Shown here one piece after another: positions 34,422 through 42,281 of a stretch of DNA of 64,000 nt. The notes under the pieces are model-generated. The model did no database searches. It worked only from the letters and a program-made list of their open reading frames with translations, and had not been told where the DNA came from. Source of the stretch: UBA2377 sp964525935. Lineage in GTDB: Bacteria > Verrucomicrobiota > Verrucomicrobiia > Opitutales > Opitutaceae. The stretch lies in the NCBI GenBank assembly GCA_964525935.1, contig CAZGJZ010000007.1:186001-250000 (forward strand), read 5' to 3'. The position numbers and the translations under genes were made by a program. Each line of letters starts with the position of its first letter. The stretch's first letter is position 1.

Positions 34422-36296
34422 ATGCCGCGCAAAGCCAAGCCCGCCCAGTCCGATTCCTCCCACTCCGAAGCCGTTGAGGCTGTCCTCGCCAAAACCACGG
34501 CGGGAGCCCCCGAAGGTGGCGCGTCCGGCGTCGAGGGTGCCGCCGGTGGGATCAACGAAAAGATTCGCCAGCTGATCCGCCACTCGAAGGAGCAGGGCTA
34601 CCTCACGTTCGACGACATCAACGAGGCCCTTCCCGAGTCCGTCGAAAACCAGGAGGAAATCGACAACGTCCTCTCCATTTTGCAGAACCTCGAGATCGAG
34701 ATCCTCGAGCCCGATCAGGTCGACGACTTCAAGCAGCGCATGGAGGAGGCCGAGGAGGAGGAGACCCGCTCGTCGCAGCACGACATCCTCGACGACCCGG
34801 TCCGCATGTATCTCAAGCAGATGGGCCAGGTCCCGCTGCTGACCCGCGAGCAGGAAGTTGAAATTTCCAAGCGCATCGAAAACGCCGAGCTGAAGGCGCA
34901 GACCGCCCTCTTCGAAGCCTCGGCCGTTGGCGCCTACATCGCCGGCCTCGGCGCCAAGCTCCTCACCCGCGAGGAACGCTTCGACCGCATCGTCATCGAC
35001 AAGAAGATCGACAGCCGCGAGGCCTACTTCAAGTCGCTGCCCAAGCTCGTCGAGACCACCCAAAAAGCCGAGCTCGGCGTGGCCGAAGCCTGGGCTGAAG
35101 CCGTCAAGGCCCGCACCGAGGTCGACCGCAAGCGCATCCTCGCCAAGTTCCGCAAGCGCGAGAACCTGCTCCGCGTCAATTTCAGCAAGTTCTTCTTCAA
35201 GCTGAAGGTTTACGAGGAATACCTCGAGGCGCTGCAGCCCACGCTCGCCGAGATCGAGACGCTCAACGCCCAGCTCGACCGCGCCAAGCATCCGAAGACC
35301 AAGAAGGACGCCGCGATCGACACCAAGCCCATCCACGCCCGCTTCAAGCAGCTCGAGGCCGCCCAGCGCATCGCGCCCGCCCAGCTCCTCGCCGTCGTCG
35401 CCCAGACCATGGTCCACGTCCGCGAGGCCCACAAGGCCAAGACCGAGATGGTCGAGGCCAACCTGCGCCTCGTGATCTCGATCGCGAAGAAATACACGAA
35501 CCGCGGCCTCTCCTTCCTCGACCTCATCCAGGAGGGCAATATGGGCCTCATGAAGGCCGTGGAAAAATTCGAGTATCGCCGCGGCTACAAGTTCTCCACC
35601 TACGCCACGTGGTGGATCCGCCAGGCCATCACCCGCTCCATCGCCGACCAGGCGCGCACCATCCGCATCCCGGTCCACATGATCGAGACGTTGAACAAGG
35701 TGATGCAGGTCCAGAAGCAGCTCCTCCAGGAATTCGGCCACGAGCCGACGCCGGAGGAGGTGGCGGAGGAGATGAACCTGCCCGTCGAGCGCGTGCAGCA
35801 GATCATGAAGATGGCGCAGCAGCCCATCTCGCTCCAATCGCCCGTCGGTGATGGCGACGACACCTCCTTCGGTGATTTCATCGAGGACAAGTCCGCCGAG
35901 AATCCCTACGACATGACGGCCTTCTCGCTCCTCCGCGAAAAGATCATCGACGTCCTCGACTCCCTCACCGAGCGCGAACGCCGCGTGCTCTCGCTCCGCT
36001 TCGGTCTCGTCGACGGCTACAGCCGCACGCTCGAAGAGGTGGGCAAGCAATTCAAGGTCACCCGCGAACGCATCCGCCAAATCGAGGCCAAGGCGCTCCG
36101 CAAGATGCGCCACCCGACGCGTATCCGCCAGCTGCACGGCTTCTTCGACGCCGAGCAGATCGACAACGCGCAGAACCTCATGAAGGTCGCCGCCACCACG
36201 ATGCCCCGCCCGCCCGGTCTCGCCGGCGGCCTCCCTTCGGGTCTCGGCCTGCCGCCCATTCTGCCGCCCGGCCTCCTGCCGCGTCCGCGCCCCTGA
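34422..36296 (+). CDS. rpoD: RNA polymerase primary sigma factor (RpoD)
   Basis: 624 residues. Region 1.1-like N-terminal part (IRQLIRHSKEQGYLTFDDIN), then region 1.2 (DPVRMYLKQMGQVPLLTREQ), an extended non-conserved region, and regions 2-4: KFSTYATWWIRQAITRSIAD, AEEMNLPVERVQQIMKM, and the -35 recognition helix TLEEVGKQFKVTRERIRQIE. This is the housekeeping sigma-70. The C-terminus carries a ~35-residue Pro/Gly/Leu-rich tail after region 4, an unusual addition. Short 9-base-like repeats flank the gene (GGTGGTTTAGGTGGTTTAG before it, CCGCTTTACCGCTTTAC after it). Confidence 0.97.
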   Translation: MPRKAKPAQSDSSHSEAVEAVLAKTTAGAPEGGASGVEGAAGGINEKIRQLIRHSKEQGYLTFDDINEALPESVENQEEIDNVLSILQNLEIEILEPDQVDDFKQRMEEAEEEETRSSQHDILDDPVRMYLKQMGQVPLLTREQEVEISKRIENAELKAQTALFEASAVGAYIAGLGAKLLTREERFDRIVIDKKIDSREAYFKSLPKLVETTQKAELGVAEAWAEAVKARTEVDRKRILAKFRKRENLLRVNFSKFFFKLKVYEEYLEALQPTLAEIETLNAQLDRAKHPKTKKDAAIDTKPIHARFKQLEAAQRIAPAQLLAVVAQTMVHVREAHKAKTEMVEANLRLVISIAKKYTNRGLSFLDLIQEGNMGLMKAVEKFEYRRGYKFSTYATWWIRQAITRSIADQARTIRIPVHMIETLNKVMQVQKQLLQEFGHEPTPEEVAEEMNLPVERVQQIMKMAQQPISLQSPVGDGDDTSFGDFIEDKSAENPYDMTAFSLLREKIIDVLDSLTERERRVLSLRFGLVDGYSRTLEEVGKQFKVTRERIRQIEAKALRKMRHPTRIRQLHGFFDAEQIDNAQNLMKVAATTMPRPPGLAGGLPSGLGLPPILPPGLLPRPRP

Positions 36297-36310
36297 AGCG
36301 CCCAAGCCTA

Positions 36311-36327
36311 AACCGCTTTACCGCTTT
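36311..36327. repeat. Short direct repeat after rpoD
   Basis: CCGCTTTACCGCTTTAC at about 36311-36327, 14 bases after the rpoD stop, two 9-base-like units. A similar pair (GGTGGTTTAGGTGGTTTAG, 34376-34394) lies at the end of dnaG. They look like minimal copies of the 9-base class, but they are too short to be sure. Confidence 0.35.
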
Positions 36328-36359
36328 ACAGTCCGTCCACCCAGAGTAGCTTGCCACCC

Positions 36360-36593
36360 ATGGAAACATCGACCGCCCTCTTCGCGGCAATCTTCGGTCT
36401 TGGCGTGCCCGAGTTGGTGATCATTTTGATCATCCTGCTCGTGCTCTTCGGCGGCGCCAAGCTGCCCTCGCTGGCCAAGGGCCTCGGCCAGTCCATCAAG
36501 GAATTCAAGAAAGCCTCGAAGGACGACAGCGACGACGACAAGGCCCCCGAAGCCAAGAAGATCGAGTCCACCAAAGCCAACGGCTCGAACTAA
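36360..36593 (+). CDS. tatA: Twin-arginine translocase subunit TatA
   Basis: 77 residues. A single membrane helix (GVPELVIILIILLVLFGGAK) is followed by the amphipathic helix (LPSLAKGLGQSIKEFKKASK) and an acidic/basic tail, the standard TatA architecture; it forms the pore for folded proteins with the Tat motif. No tatB or tatC is adjacent, as is common for a dispersed tatA. The ATG at 36360 is preferred over the TTG at 36351. Confidence 0.9.
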   Translation: METSTALFAAIFGLGVPELVIILIILLVLFGGAKLPSLAKGLGQSIKEFKKASKDDSDDDKAPEAKKIESTKANGSN

Positions 36594-36621
36594 CCTGAGC
36601 CCCGCTCAGTCCCAACTCTCA

Positions 36622-36650
36622 AGCGCGCCCCACCCGGCGCGCTTTTTCTT
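36622..36650 (+). terminator. Rho-independent terminator after tatA
   Basis: AGCGCGCC pairs with GGCGCGCT around CCACCC, followed by TTTTCTT, 28 bases after the tatA stop. Confidence 0.9.
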
Positions 36651-36674
36651 TGCCTCTCCTAGCGGTATCAGGCC

Positions 36675-39008
36675 TCAGCTCGGATTCCCCGTCTCATCTT
36701 CCCGCTCGCCCAGCCACGCCTTGAAATCGCGGATCTGCACCGGCGTCCCGAGCGCCAGCACTTCGTCGCCGGGCTGGATCATCTCCTGCCCGCTCGGGTT
36801 CAAAATTCGTTTCGCCCCGCGGCTGATGCCCGCGATCTGCACGCCGTGGTTTTGCGCCGGTGATAGCTCGACCAACGTCCGGTTCGCCGCCCGGCTCCAG
36901 GCCGGCACCGGCAGCGCCTCCATGCGCACTTCCTCGAAAAGCGAATCCATCGCCGTCGCGCCCGAGACGGCGCCAAGGAAGGCCTTGCCACCCTCCACCT
37001 GCTCCGCCGTGCCCATCAGCAAAACCCGGTCGCGCGGATAAAGCACGGTCTCGGCCGGCGGCAGCGGAATCATGAAACCTTGCCGTTCAATCCCCACCAC
37101 CGAGCACCCGAAACGCGAGCGCAGCTCCAACTCGGCGATTTTCTTGCCCTGCGCATCCGCCAGGTCCGGCAACATGCAGTCGATCACGTGGAGGTTCCAG
37201 TCCGAGTGCGGCTGCAACCACGGCGCCGTGGTCGTGGTCATCTTGTGACTGGTGGACTCCATCATGCTCTGCAATTCCACCTCCAGGTTGCTGTGCCAGT
37301 AGATGAGCTTTTGCCGCATCAGCAGCAGCGCGATGATTGCAACCAGCGCACTACCCAGCAGCAGCCAGCGCGCCGTGCCCTCGGTCGGCACCACGGCCAT
37401 GAGCCAGAGAAAAATCGCCGCGCCCGCCACCGCCTTGATGCCGCGTTCCACAATGGGCGCGAGGCGTTGCGCATCCGCATAGCCGCTCGTCGTCACCTGC
37501 GCATAGAGCAGCGCCAGCGCGGAGATATTTCGCCAGATGGCGATCAGCGGCGCGAGCACCACCAGCGTCAGGCCGGTCAGGAAAATCACCTGCGGCCCGT
37601 AGGGAAACAGCCAGTCGCGCCCCAGCCAGCCTTCCAACGCGCCAAACATCTGCTCCGAAAATATCAGCAACCCCGAGACCAGCAGCACCTCGACGCCGAT
37701 CTGGATGAAACGCTTCCGGCTGAGCTGCCACAAGGGGCTGCGCTTCTGCTGCAGCTGAAACCGTCCCAGCCAGCCGTGATAGTAGCCGACCCAGTCGTGC
37801 AGCCAACGCGGCTGCCACCCGATCACCGCATCGGCGATGCGTTCTGACCTCCGCGCCACCATGGGCGCCACCAACGTCGTCAGCAGCGAGACGCCGACCG
37901 CCAGCGGATAAAACTTCGAGGGCACCACCGCGGCAGTGACGCCCAGTTGCGCGATGATGAACGAAAATTCACCGATGGGCGTCACCGCCATGCCGGTGCG
38001 CAGTGCGTCTTTCGGCGGCGTGCCCACCAAGGTCAGGCCCAAGGTGCAGGCCGCCGTGCGCGCCACCAGCGTGAACACCGCCACGCCCACGATCAGCCAA
38101 CCCGCACCAGCCAGTTCCATGACGTTAATCTGCATGCCGATCGCCACGAAAAACACCGCGCTGAACACGTCGCGCATCCCCTCAAACGTCCGCTCCACCT
38201 GATGCCGGTGCGGCGTCTCCGCCACGATGGTGCCGAGCAAAAACGCCCCCAGCGCCAGCGAGTAACCCGCGTGGTGAGCGATGATCGCCATGCCGAAGAG
38301 CAGACCAGCGATGCCCAGCGTCTGCAGCTCCTCATCAGCCGAGATGCTCATCCGCTTCAACAACCACGGAAACAGCAGCAGCCCGCCCACGCCCGCCAGC
38401 ACGACAAACGCTCCCAGCAGTCCCAACGTCGCGCCGATATTCGTGCCGCCCACGCCGCCGACGTGTCCGCCACCGCCGCCTTGCAACTGAATGATGGAAT
38501 TGAGCAGCGTCAGCATCACCACCGCGACGACGTCCTCGAGCACCGAGATGCCCATCGCCAGTTGCCCCGAACGCTCGTGCGTCGAGCCGGTTTCCTGCTG
38601 GATCTTGCTGATGATCGCCGACGACGACACCATGAGCATGCTCGCAAGGAACAGGCTCTCCATCGTGCTCAGTCCCATGGCCACCCCCAGCAGCCGCGTC
38701 AGGTAATACACCACGATCGCGCCGCCAAACGTCGCCAGCACCAACGAAAGCCCCAGCCGCCGCAACTTGCGCACACTCAGCCGCAGGCCGATCGCAAACA
38801 TCAGGAAAACGAGCCCCACCTGCGCCGCGGTCTCAATGCGCGCATTGTCCGTCACCAGCGAAAACGGCGGCGTAAACGGCCCCACCAGCATGCCCGCCGC
38901 GAGAAAACCCACCACCACTGACAGGCCGATGCGCTGGCAAATCCACCCCACGATTCCGGCCACGACCAAAATAATCGCCAAATCCTGGATGAAATGTATC
39001 CCGTGCAT
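36675..39008 (-). CDS. KefB-type cation/proton antiporter with TrkA-like C-terminal domain
   Basis: 777 residues from the ATG at 39008. The first ~400 residues hold about 12 membrane helices of the CPA2 family (GFLAAGMLVGPFTPPFSLV; ASMLMVSSSAIISKIQQETG; GISVLEDVVAVVMLTLL). The middle has extra membrane segments (a second membrane module after ~450), and the end (PGDEVLALGTPVQIRDFKAW) resembles TrkA-C/RCK domains that bind ligands. It presumably exchanges K+ or Na+ for protons. The longer frame to 39149 would add a repeat-like stretch and is not used. Confidence 0.88.
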   Translation of the reverse strand: MHGIHFIQDLAIILVVAGIVGWICQRIGLSVVVGFLAAGMLVGPFTPPFSLVTDNARIETAAQVGLVFLMFAIGLRLSVRKLRRLGLSLVLATFGGAIVVYYLTRLLGVAMGLSTMESLFLASMLMVSSSAIISKIQQETGSTHERSGQLAMGISVLEDVVAVVMLTLLNSIIQLQGGGGGHVGGVGGTNIGATLGLLGAFVVLAGVGGLLLFPWLLKRMSISADEELQTLGIAGLLFGMAIIAHHAGYSLALGAFLLGTIVAETPHRHQVERTFEGMRDVFSAVFFVAIGMQINVMELAGAGWLIVGVAVFTLVARTAACTLGLTLVGTPPKDALRTGMAVTPIGEFSFIIAQLGVTAAVVPSKFYPLAVGVSLLTTLVAPMVARRSERIADAVIGWQPRWLHDWVGYYHGWLGRFQLQQKRSPLWQLSRKRFIQIGVEVLLVSGLLIFSEQMFGALEGWLGRDWLFPYGPQVIFLTGLTLVVLAPLIAIWRNISALALLYAQVTTSGYADAQRLAPIVERGIKAVAGAAIFLWLMAVVPTEGTARWLLLGSALVAIIALLLMRQKLIYWHSNLEVELQSMMESTSHKMTTTTAPWLQPHSDWNLHVIDCMLPDLADAQGKKIAELELRSRFGCSVVGIERQGFMIPLPPAETVLYPRDRVLLMGTAEQVEGGKAFLGAVSGATAMDSLFEEVRMEALPVPAWSRAANRTLVELSPAQNHGVQIAGISRGAKRILNPSGQEMIQPGDEVLALGTPVQIRDFKAWLGEREDETGNPS

Positions 39009-39103
39009 GGTTGGGGGTTGCGCTGTTCGCCTCAAGACGCGCACAAGCCTCACCCGCGTCAAGCCCCTCGTTCGGCTTCCGACCAGCACCACGCCCAGCC
39101 AAT

Positions 39104-39135
39104 CAGTCCCATTCGTCGCATTCGTCCCATTTCCC
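39104..39135. repeat. 9-base-periodic repeat between the antiporter and mreB
   Basis: CAGTCCCATTCGTCGCATTC followed by GTCCCATTTCC, units of nine bases like ATTCGTCGC/ATTCGTCCC. It resembles the class seen at 11404 and 11798 in periodicity but not in exact sequence. No opposite arm was found. Confidence 0.6.
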
Positions 39136-39227
39136 GTCTCCGCCGCCATTTACCGCGTTGACACCCCTATCGCGCGCCGATTCGTTTCCGTCGGCGGAAA
39201 CGCGCCGCGTCCCTTTCACCCAAAATC

Positions 39228-40244
39228 ATGGCAGCTAACTTCCTCGGCTATTTCTCGAACGACATCGGCATCGACTTGGGCACCGCCAACACCCTCGTCT
39301 ACGTGAAGGACAAAGGCATCATCCTGCGCGAACCCTCCGTGGTCGCCCTCGACACCGTCAGCCGCAAGGTCCGCGCCGTCGGCGACGAGGCCAAGCGCAT
39401 GCTCGGCCGCACTCCCGGCAACATCACCGCCATCCGGCCCATGAAGGACGGCGTCATTGCCGACTTCGACGTCACCGAGGCGATGCTGCGCTACTTCATC
39501 CGCAAGGTTTCCAACACCTCTTTCCGCGCCCCGCCCCGCGTCGTCATCGCCATCCCCTCCGGTATCACCGAGGTCGAAAAACGCGCCGTCAAGGACTCCG
39601 CCCTCCACGCCGGCGCCCGCGACGTCATCACCATTCCCGAGCCCATGGCCGCCGCCATCGGCGTCGGTCTGCCCATCGACGAACCCGCCGCCAACATGAT
39701 CGTCGACATCGGCGGCGGCACCACCGAGATCGCGATCATTTCTCTCAACGGCATTGTCTTCTCCAAATCGATTCGCGTCGCCGGCGACGAACTCGACGCC
39801 GCCATCATCAATTACATGAAGCGCGCCTACAATCTCCTCATCGGTGAGCGCACCGCGGAAGAGATCAAGATGCGCGTCGGTTCCGCCTACCCGCTCGACG
39901 AGGAGCTCACCATGGAGGTCAAGGGCCGCGACTCCGTCGCCGGTCTGCCCAAGACCATTCACATCACCTCGCAGGAAATCCGCGAGGCCCTCGCCGACAC
40001 CATCGCTTCCATCGTCGACGCCGTGCGCGTGACGCTCGAACGCTGCCCGCCCGAACTTTCCGCCGACCTTGTGGACCGCGGCTTCGTGATGGCCGGCGGT
40101 GGCGCCCTCATCCGTGGCATTGACCGTCTGCTCAGCGACAAAACCGGCCTGCCTGTGACGATCGCCGACGACCCGCTCTCCGCCGTCGCCAACGGCACCG
40201 GCGCCGTCCTCAACGATCTCGCCTGGCTGATGCAGCACGTGTGA
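39228..40244 (+). CDS. mreB: Rod-shape-determining protein MreB
   Basis: 338 residues, an actin-like ATPase. The phosphate-1 motif GIDLGTANTLVYVKDKGIIL, the conserved EPSVVALD, the ADFDVTEAMLRYFI segment, and the phosphate-2 motif DIGGGTTEIAIIS with AGDELDAAI are all those of MreB. It polymerises under the inner membrane and guides lateral cell wall synthesis. It is the first gene of a run with mreC, a GNAT, mreD and PBP2. ATG at 39228, no Shine-Dalgarno. Confidence 0.98.
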   Translation: MAANFLGYFSNDIGIDLGTANTLVYVKDKGIILREPSVVALDTVSRKVRAVGDEAKRMLGRTPGNITAIRPMKDGVIADFDVTEAMLRYFIRKVSNTSFRAPPRVVIAIPSGITEVEKRAVKDSALHAGARDVITIPEPMAAAIGVGLPIDEPAANMIVDIGGGTTEIAIISLNGIVFSKSIRVAGDELDAAIINYMKRAYNLLIGERTAEEIKMRVGSAYPLDEELTMEVKGRDSVAGLPKTIHITSQEIREALADTIASIVDAVRVTLERCPPELSADLVDRGFVMAGGGALIRGIDRLLSDKTGLPVTIADDPLSAVANGTGAVLNDLAWLMQHV

Positions 40245-40263
40245 CGCGCTGGCGGGGCCGCAC

Positions 40264-40354
40264 GTGGTAAGTGGCAAGGAACAAGGATCAAGGCTCAAGA
40301 CTCTCTGCTCTTGCTGTCCGATACTTGATACCTGTCACTTGATACTTGCTCCTT
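40264..40354. repeat. Inverted micro-repeat element between mreB and mreC
   Basis: The left arm 40264-40300 (GTGGTAAGTGGCAAGGAACA then AGGATCAAGG) and right arm 40322-40354 (TACTTGATACCTGTCACTTG) are imperfect reverse complements of the family found in purL at 10533-10619. It sits inside the mre operon spacer and could act as an mRNA hairpin. Confidence 0.85.
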
Positions 40355-40364
40355 CCCTCCCACC

Positions 40365-41195
40365 GTGCCTTCCCAACGCTTTGATCAAGCCCGCCCTTTC
40401 GTCACTCTCGGCCTCGTCATCGCCGCGTGGCTGATTTTGCCGGTGGTGATCAAAAGCTTCATGCGGGCCAGCTTCTTTGAGCTGCAGGCCCCTGTCAGCG
40501 TGTCCGCCTCCTACCTGCGCGACTTGCAGGAATACTGGGGCCTGCGCGCCCGCTCCAACTCGGAGCTCATCGCCGCCGGTCGCGACCTCGCGCGCGTCAA
40601 TGCCTCCTTCGAACTCGCCAGCCAGCAGAACACCGAGCTGCTCGCCGAGGTCCGCCGCCTCGACCAGCTCCTGCGCATGCCGGTCGCCGCCAATTACCGC
40701 GCCGAGCACGCCCGCGTTGTCCGCCGCGATTTTTCCGGCTGGTGGCAGCGACTCGTCATCCGCAAGGGCAAGAACTACGGCATCACCGTGGGCTCGCCCG
40801 TCGTCTTCACCGGCGGCGTCGTCGGCCGCGTGACCGAAGTCTACGCCTACACCGCGGTCGTTGAGATGATCAGCAGCCCCAACGTCCGCCTCGCGGGCGT
40901 CATCGAGGGCGAAAGCCGCCCGATCAGTTTTCAAGGCGGCCTCAATCCCTCCTTCGGTCCCGCGCGCGGCATCATCGAGTTCGTCCCGCTCGATATCTTT
41001 GCCGATGCCAAGTCGCCCAAGCGCCTCGTCACCTCGGGGCTCGGCGGCGTGTTTCCGCCCGGCCTCATGCTCGGCGAGGTCGTCAAGGTCGAGCCGAGCA
41101 CCGACGGGCTTTTCAAAACCGGCGAGGTCGAACTCGATCCGCGCCTCGGCCAGCTCACCGAAGTCACCGTCCTCGTGCCGCTCGATCCGCAGTAA
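40365..41195 (+). CDS. mreC: Rod-shape-determining protein MreC
   Basis: 276 residues, GTG start at 40365. One N-terminal membrane helix (VTLGLVIAAWLILPVVIKSF) is followed by a coiled-coil (LQEYWGLRARSNSELIAAGR, LASQQNTELLAEVRRLDQLL) and two beta domains (ARVVRRDFSGWWQRLVIRKG; GSPVVFTGGVVGRVTEV). It links MreB to the wall synthesis enzymes in the periplasm. The order MreB-MreC is standard; here a GNAT gene follows with ATG one base after the mreC stop. Confidence 0.93.
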   Translation: MPSQRFDQARPFVTLGLVIAAWLILPVVIKSFMRASFFELQAPVSVSASYLRDLQEYWGLRARSNSELIAAGRDLARVNASFELASQQNTELLAEVRRLDQLLRMPVAANYRAEHARVVRRDFSGWWQRLVIRKGKNYGITVGSPVVFTGGVVGRVTEVYAYTAVVEMISSPNVRLAGVIEGESRPISFQGGLNPSFGPARGIIEFVPLDIFADAKSPKRLVTSGLGGVFPPGLMLGEVVKVEPSTDGLFKTGEVELDPRLGQLTEVTVLVPLDPQ

Positions 41196-41196
41196 A

Positions 41197-41757
41197 ATGA
41201 ACCCACTGTTGCTCGAATTTCCTGAGTCGTTCGATACCGCGCGACTGACCATCCGCGCCCCGCGGGCCGGCGATGGCGCCGAGCTCAACGCCGCTATCTT
41301 GGAATCATTGCCGGAACTAAGGGCTTGGATGCCGTGGGCGTTACTCCCAGCCCCGTCGGTGGAAGATTCAGAAATCAATATCCGACGGGCCGCCGCCCGG
41401 TTCATCACTCGCGAAGAACTGCGGCTGCTGCTGTTCCTCAAGGGCACCGGCACGCTAATTGGCTCCAGCGGTTTAGTTCGTATGGACTGGAACGTGCCTT
41501 CTTTCGAACTCGGATATTGGGTGCGCACGCCCTACGCCGGCCATGGCTACATCACCGAAGCCATTGTCGGGATCACAACCTTTGCACAAAAGCATCTCGG
41601 CGCACGTCGCGTCGAAATCCGCATGGATGCTCGCAACGAGCGCAGCTGCCGCGTTGCCGAACGTGCGGGCTTTCCCCTTGAAGCCGTGATCCGCAACGAG
41701 CGCCGCGCCCCGGATGGTTCGATTAGCGACGGCCGCATCTACGCCAAAATCTTCTAG
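41197..41757 (+). CDS. RimJ/RimL-type GNAT acetyltransferase inside the mre operon
   Basis: 186 residues from the ATG at 41197. DTARLTIRAPRAGDGAELNA, ELGYWVRTPYAGHGYITEAI and NERSCRVAERAGFPLEAVIR are those of the RimJ/RimL group, which acetylate ribosomal-protein N-termini or other small targets. It is wedged between mreC (one base after its stop) and mreD (two bases before its ATG), so it is almost certainly co-transcribed. Codons are less GC-rich than in its neighbours (TTA, AAT, TAT), which hints at later insertion. It has no obvious link to shape control. Confidence 0.85.
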   Translation: MNPLLLEFPESFDTARLTIRAPRAGDGAELNAAILESLPELRAWMPWALLPAPSVEDSEINIRRAAARFITREELRLLLFLKGTGTLIGSSGLVRMDWNVPSFELGYWVRTPYAGHGYITEAIVGITTFAQKHLGARRVEIRMDARNERSCRVAERAGFPLEAVIRNERRAPDGSISDGRIYAKIF

Positions 41758-41759
41758 CC

Positions 41760-42272
41760 ATGCGTCGCCGCGGGTTGGTTCATTTTTTCACGCTTCTGCT
41801 GCTCTGGGCCATTGTCGCTCAGGTGAATCACTACCTGTCCGGATGGCAGGTCTATCTCTTTGTCGGCGGCCTCTTCGTCACGTTCTCCGCACTCAGTCTG
41901 CCGCTACGCGCCGGGATGCTCGCCTCCGCCTTCGCCGGCCTGCTCCTTGACGCCACTTCGCCCGTCACGCCCGGCACCCATCTCGTGCTTTTTGCCATCG
42001 CCCACGCCGTCATTTTTCACGTCCGCGACCGCGTGCCGCGCGACCAGGCCATCACGCGCGTCGTCATCGCCCTGCTCGCCAACCTCGCCCTCTTTCTCGT
42101 GTTTTCCTTCGTGCAGATCGGCCGGTCGCCCATGCCCGCCGCCGTCTGGCCGCGGCTCATCCTCGATCTCCTCTGCTCGCAGGTCTTCATCGCGCTCATC
42201 GCCCCTTGGTTCTTTGCCCTGCAAAACCGCGCGCTGGAGCTTGCCGGCGGCGGGAATCGCAGCCTCTACTGA
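41760..42272 (+). CDS. mreD: Rod-shape-determining protein MreD
   Basis: 170 residues with about five membrane segments (VHFFTLLLLWAIVAQVNHYL; YLFVGGLFVTFSALSLPLRA; VVIALLANLALFLVFSFVQI; IALIAPWFFALQNRALELAG) and the LLLDATSP motif typical of MreD. It completes the MreBCD set with PBP2 ten bases downstream. The start is two bases after the GNAT stop. Confidence 0.85.
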   Translation: MRRRGLVHFFTLLLLWAIVAQVNHYLSGWQVYLFVGGLFVTFSALSLPLRAGMLASAFAGLLLDATSPVTPGTHLVLFAIAHAVIFHVRDRVPRDQAITRVVIALLANLALFLVFSFVQIGRSPMPAAVWPRLILDLLCSQVFIALIAPWFFALQNRALELAGGGNRSLY

Positions 42273-42281
42273 GCTGCACTC

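Noticed and set aside
34314..36305. 663-residue minus-strand frame over rpoD
   Set aside because: Antisense to a clear sigma factor; its translation is low-complexity (Leu/Asp/Glu runs) as expected for a GC-rich shadow frame.
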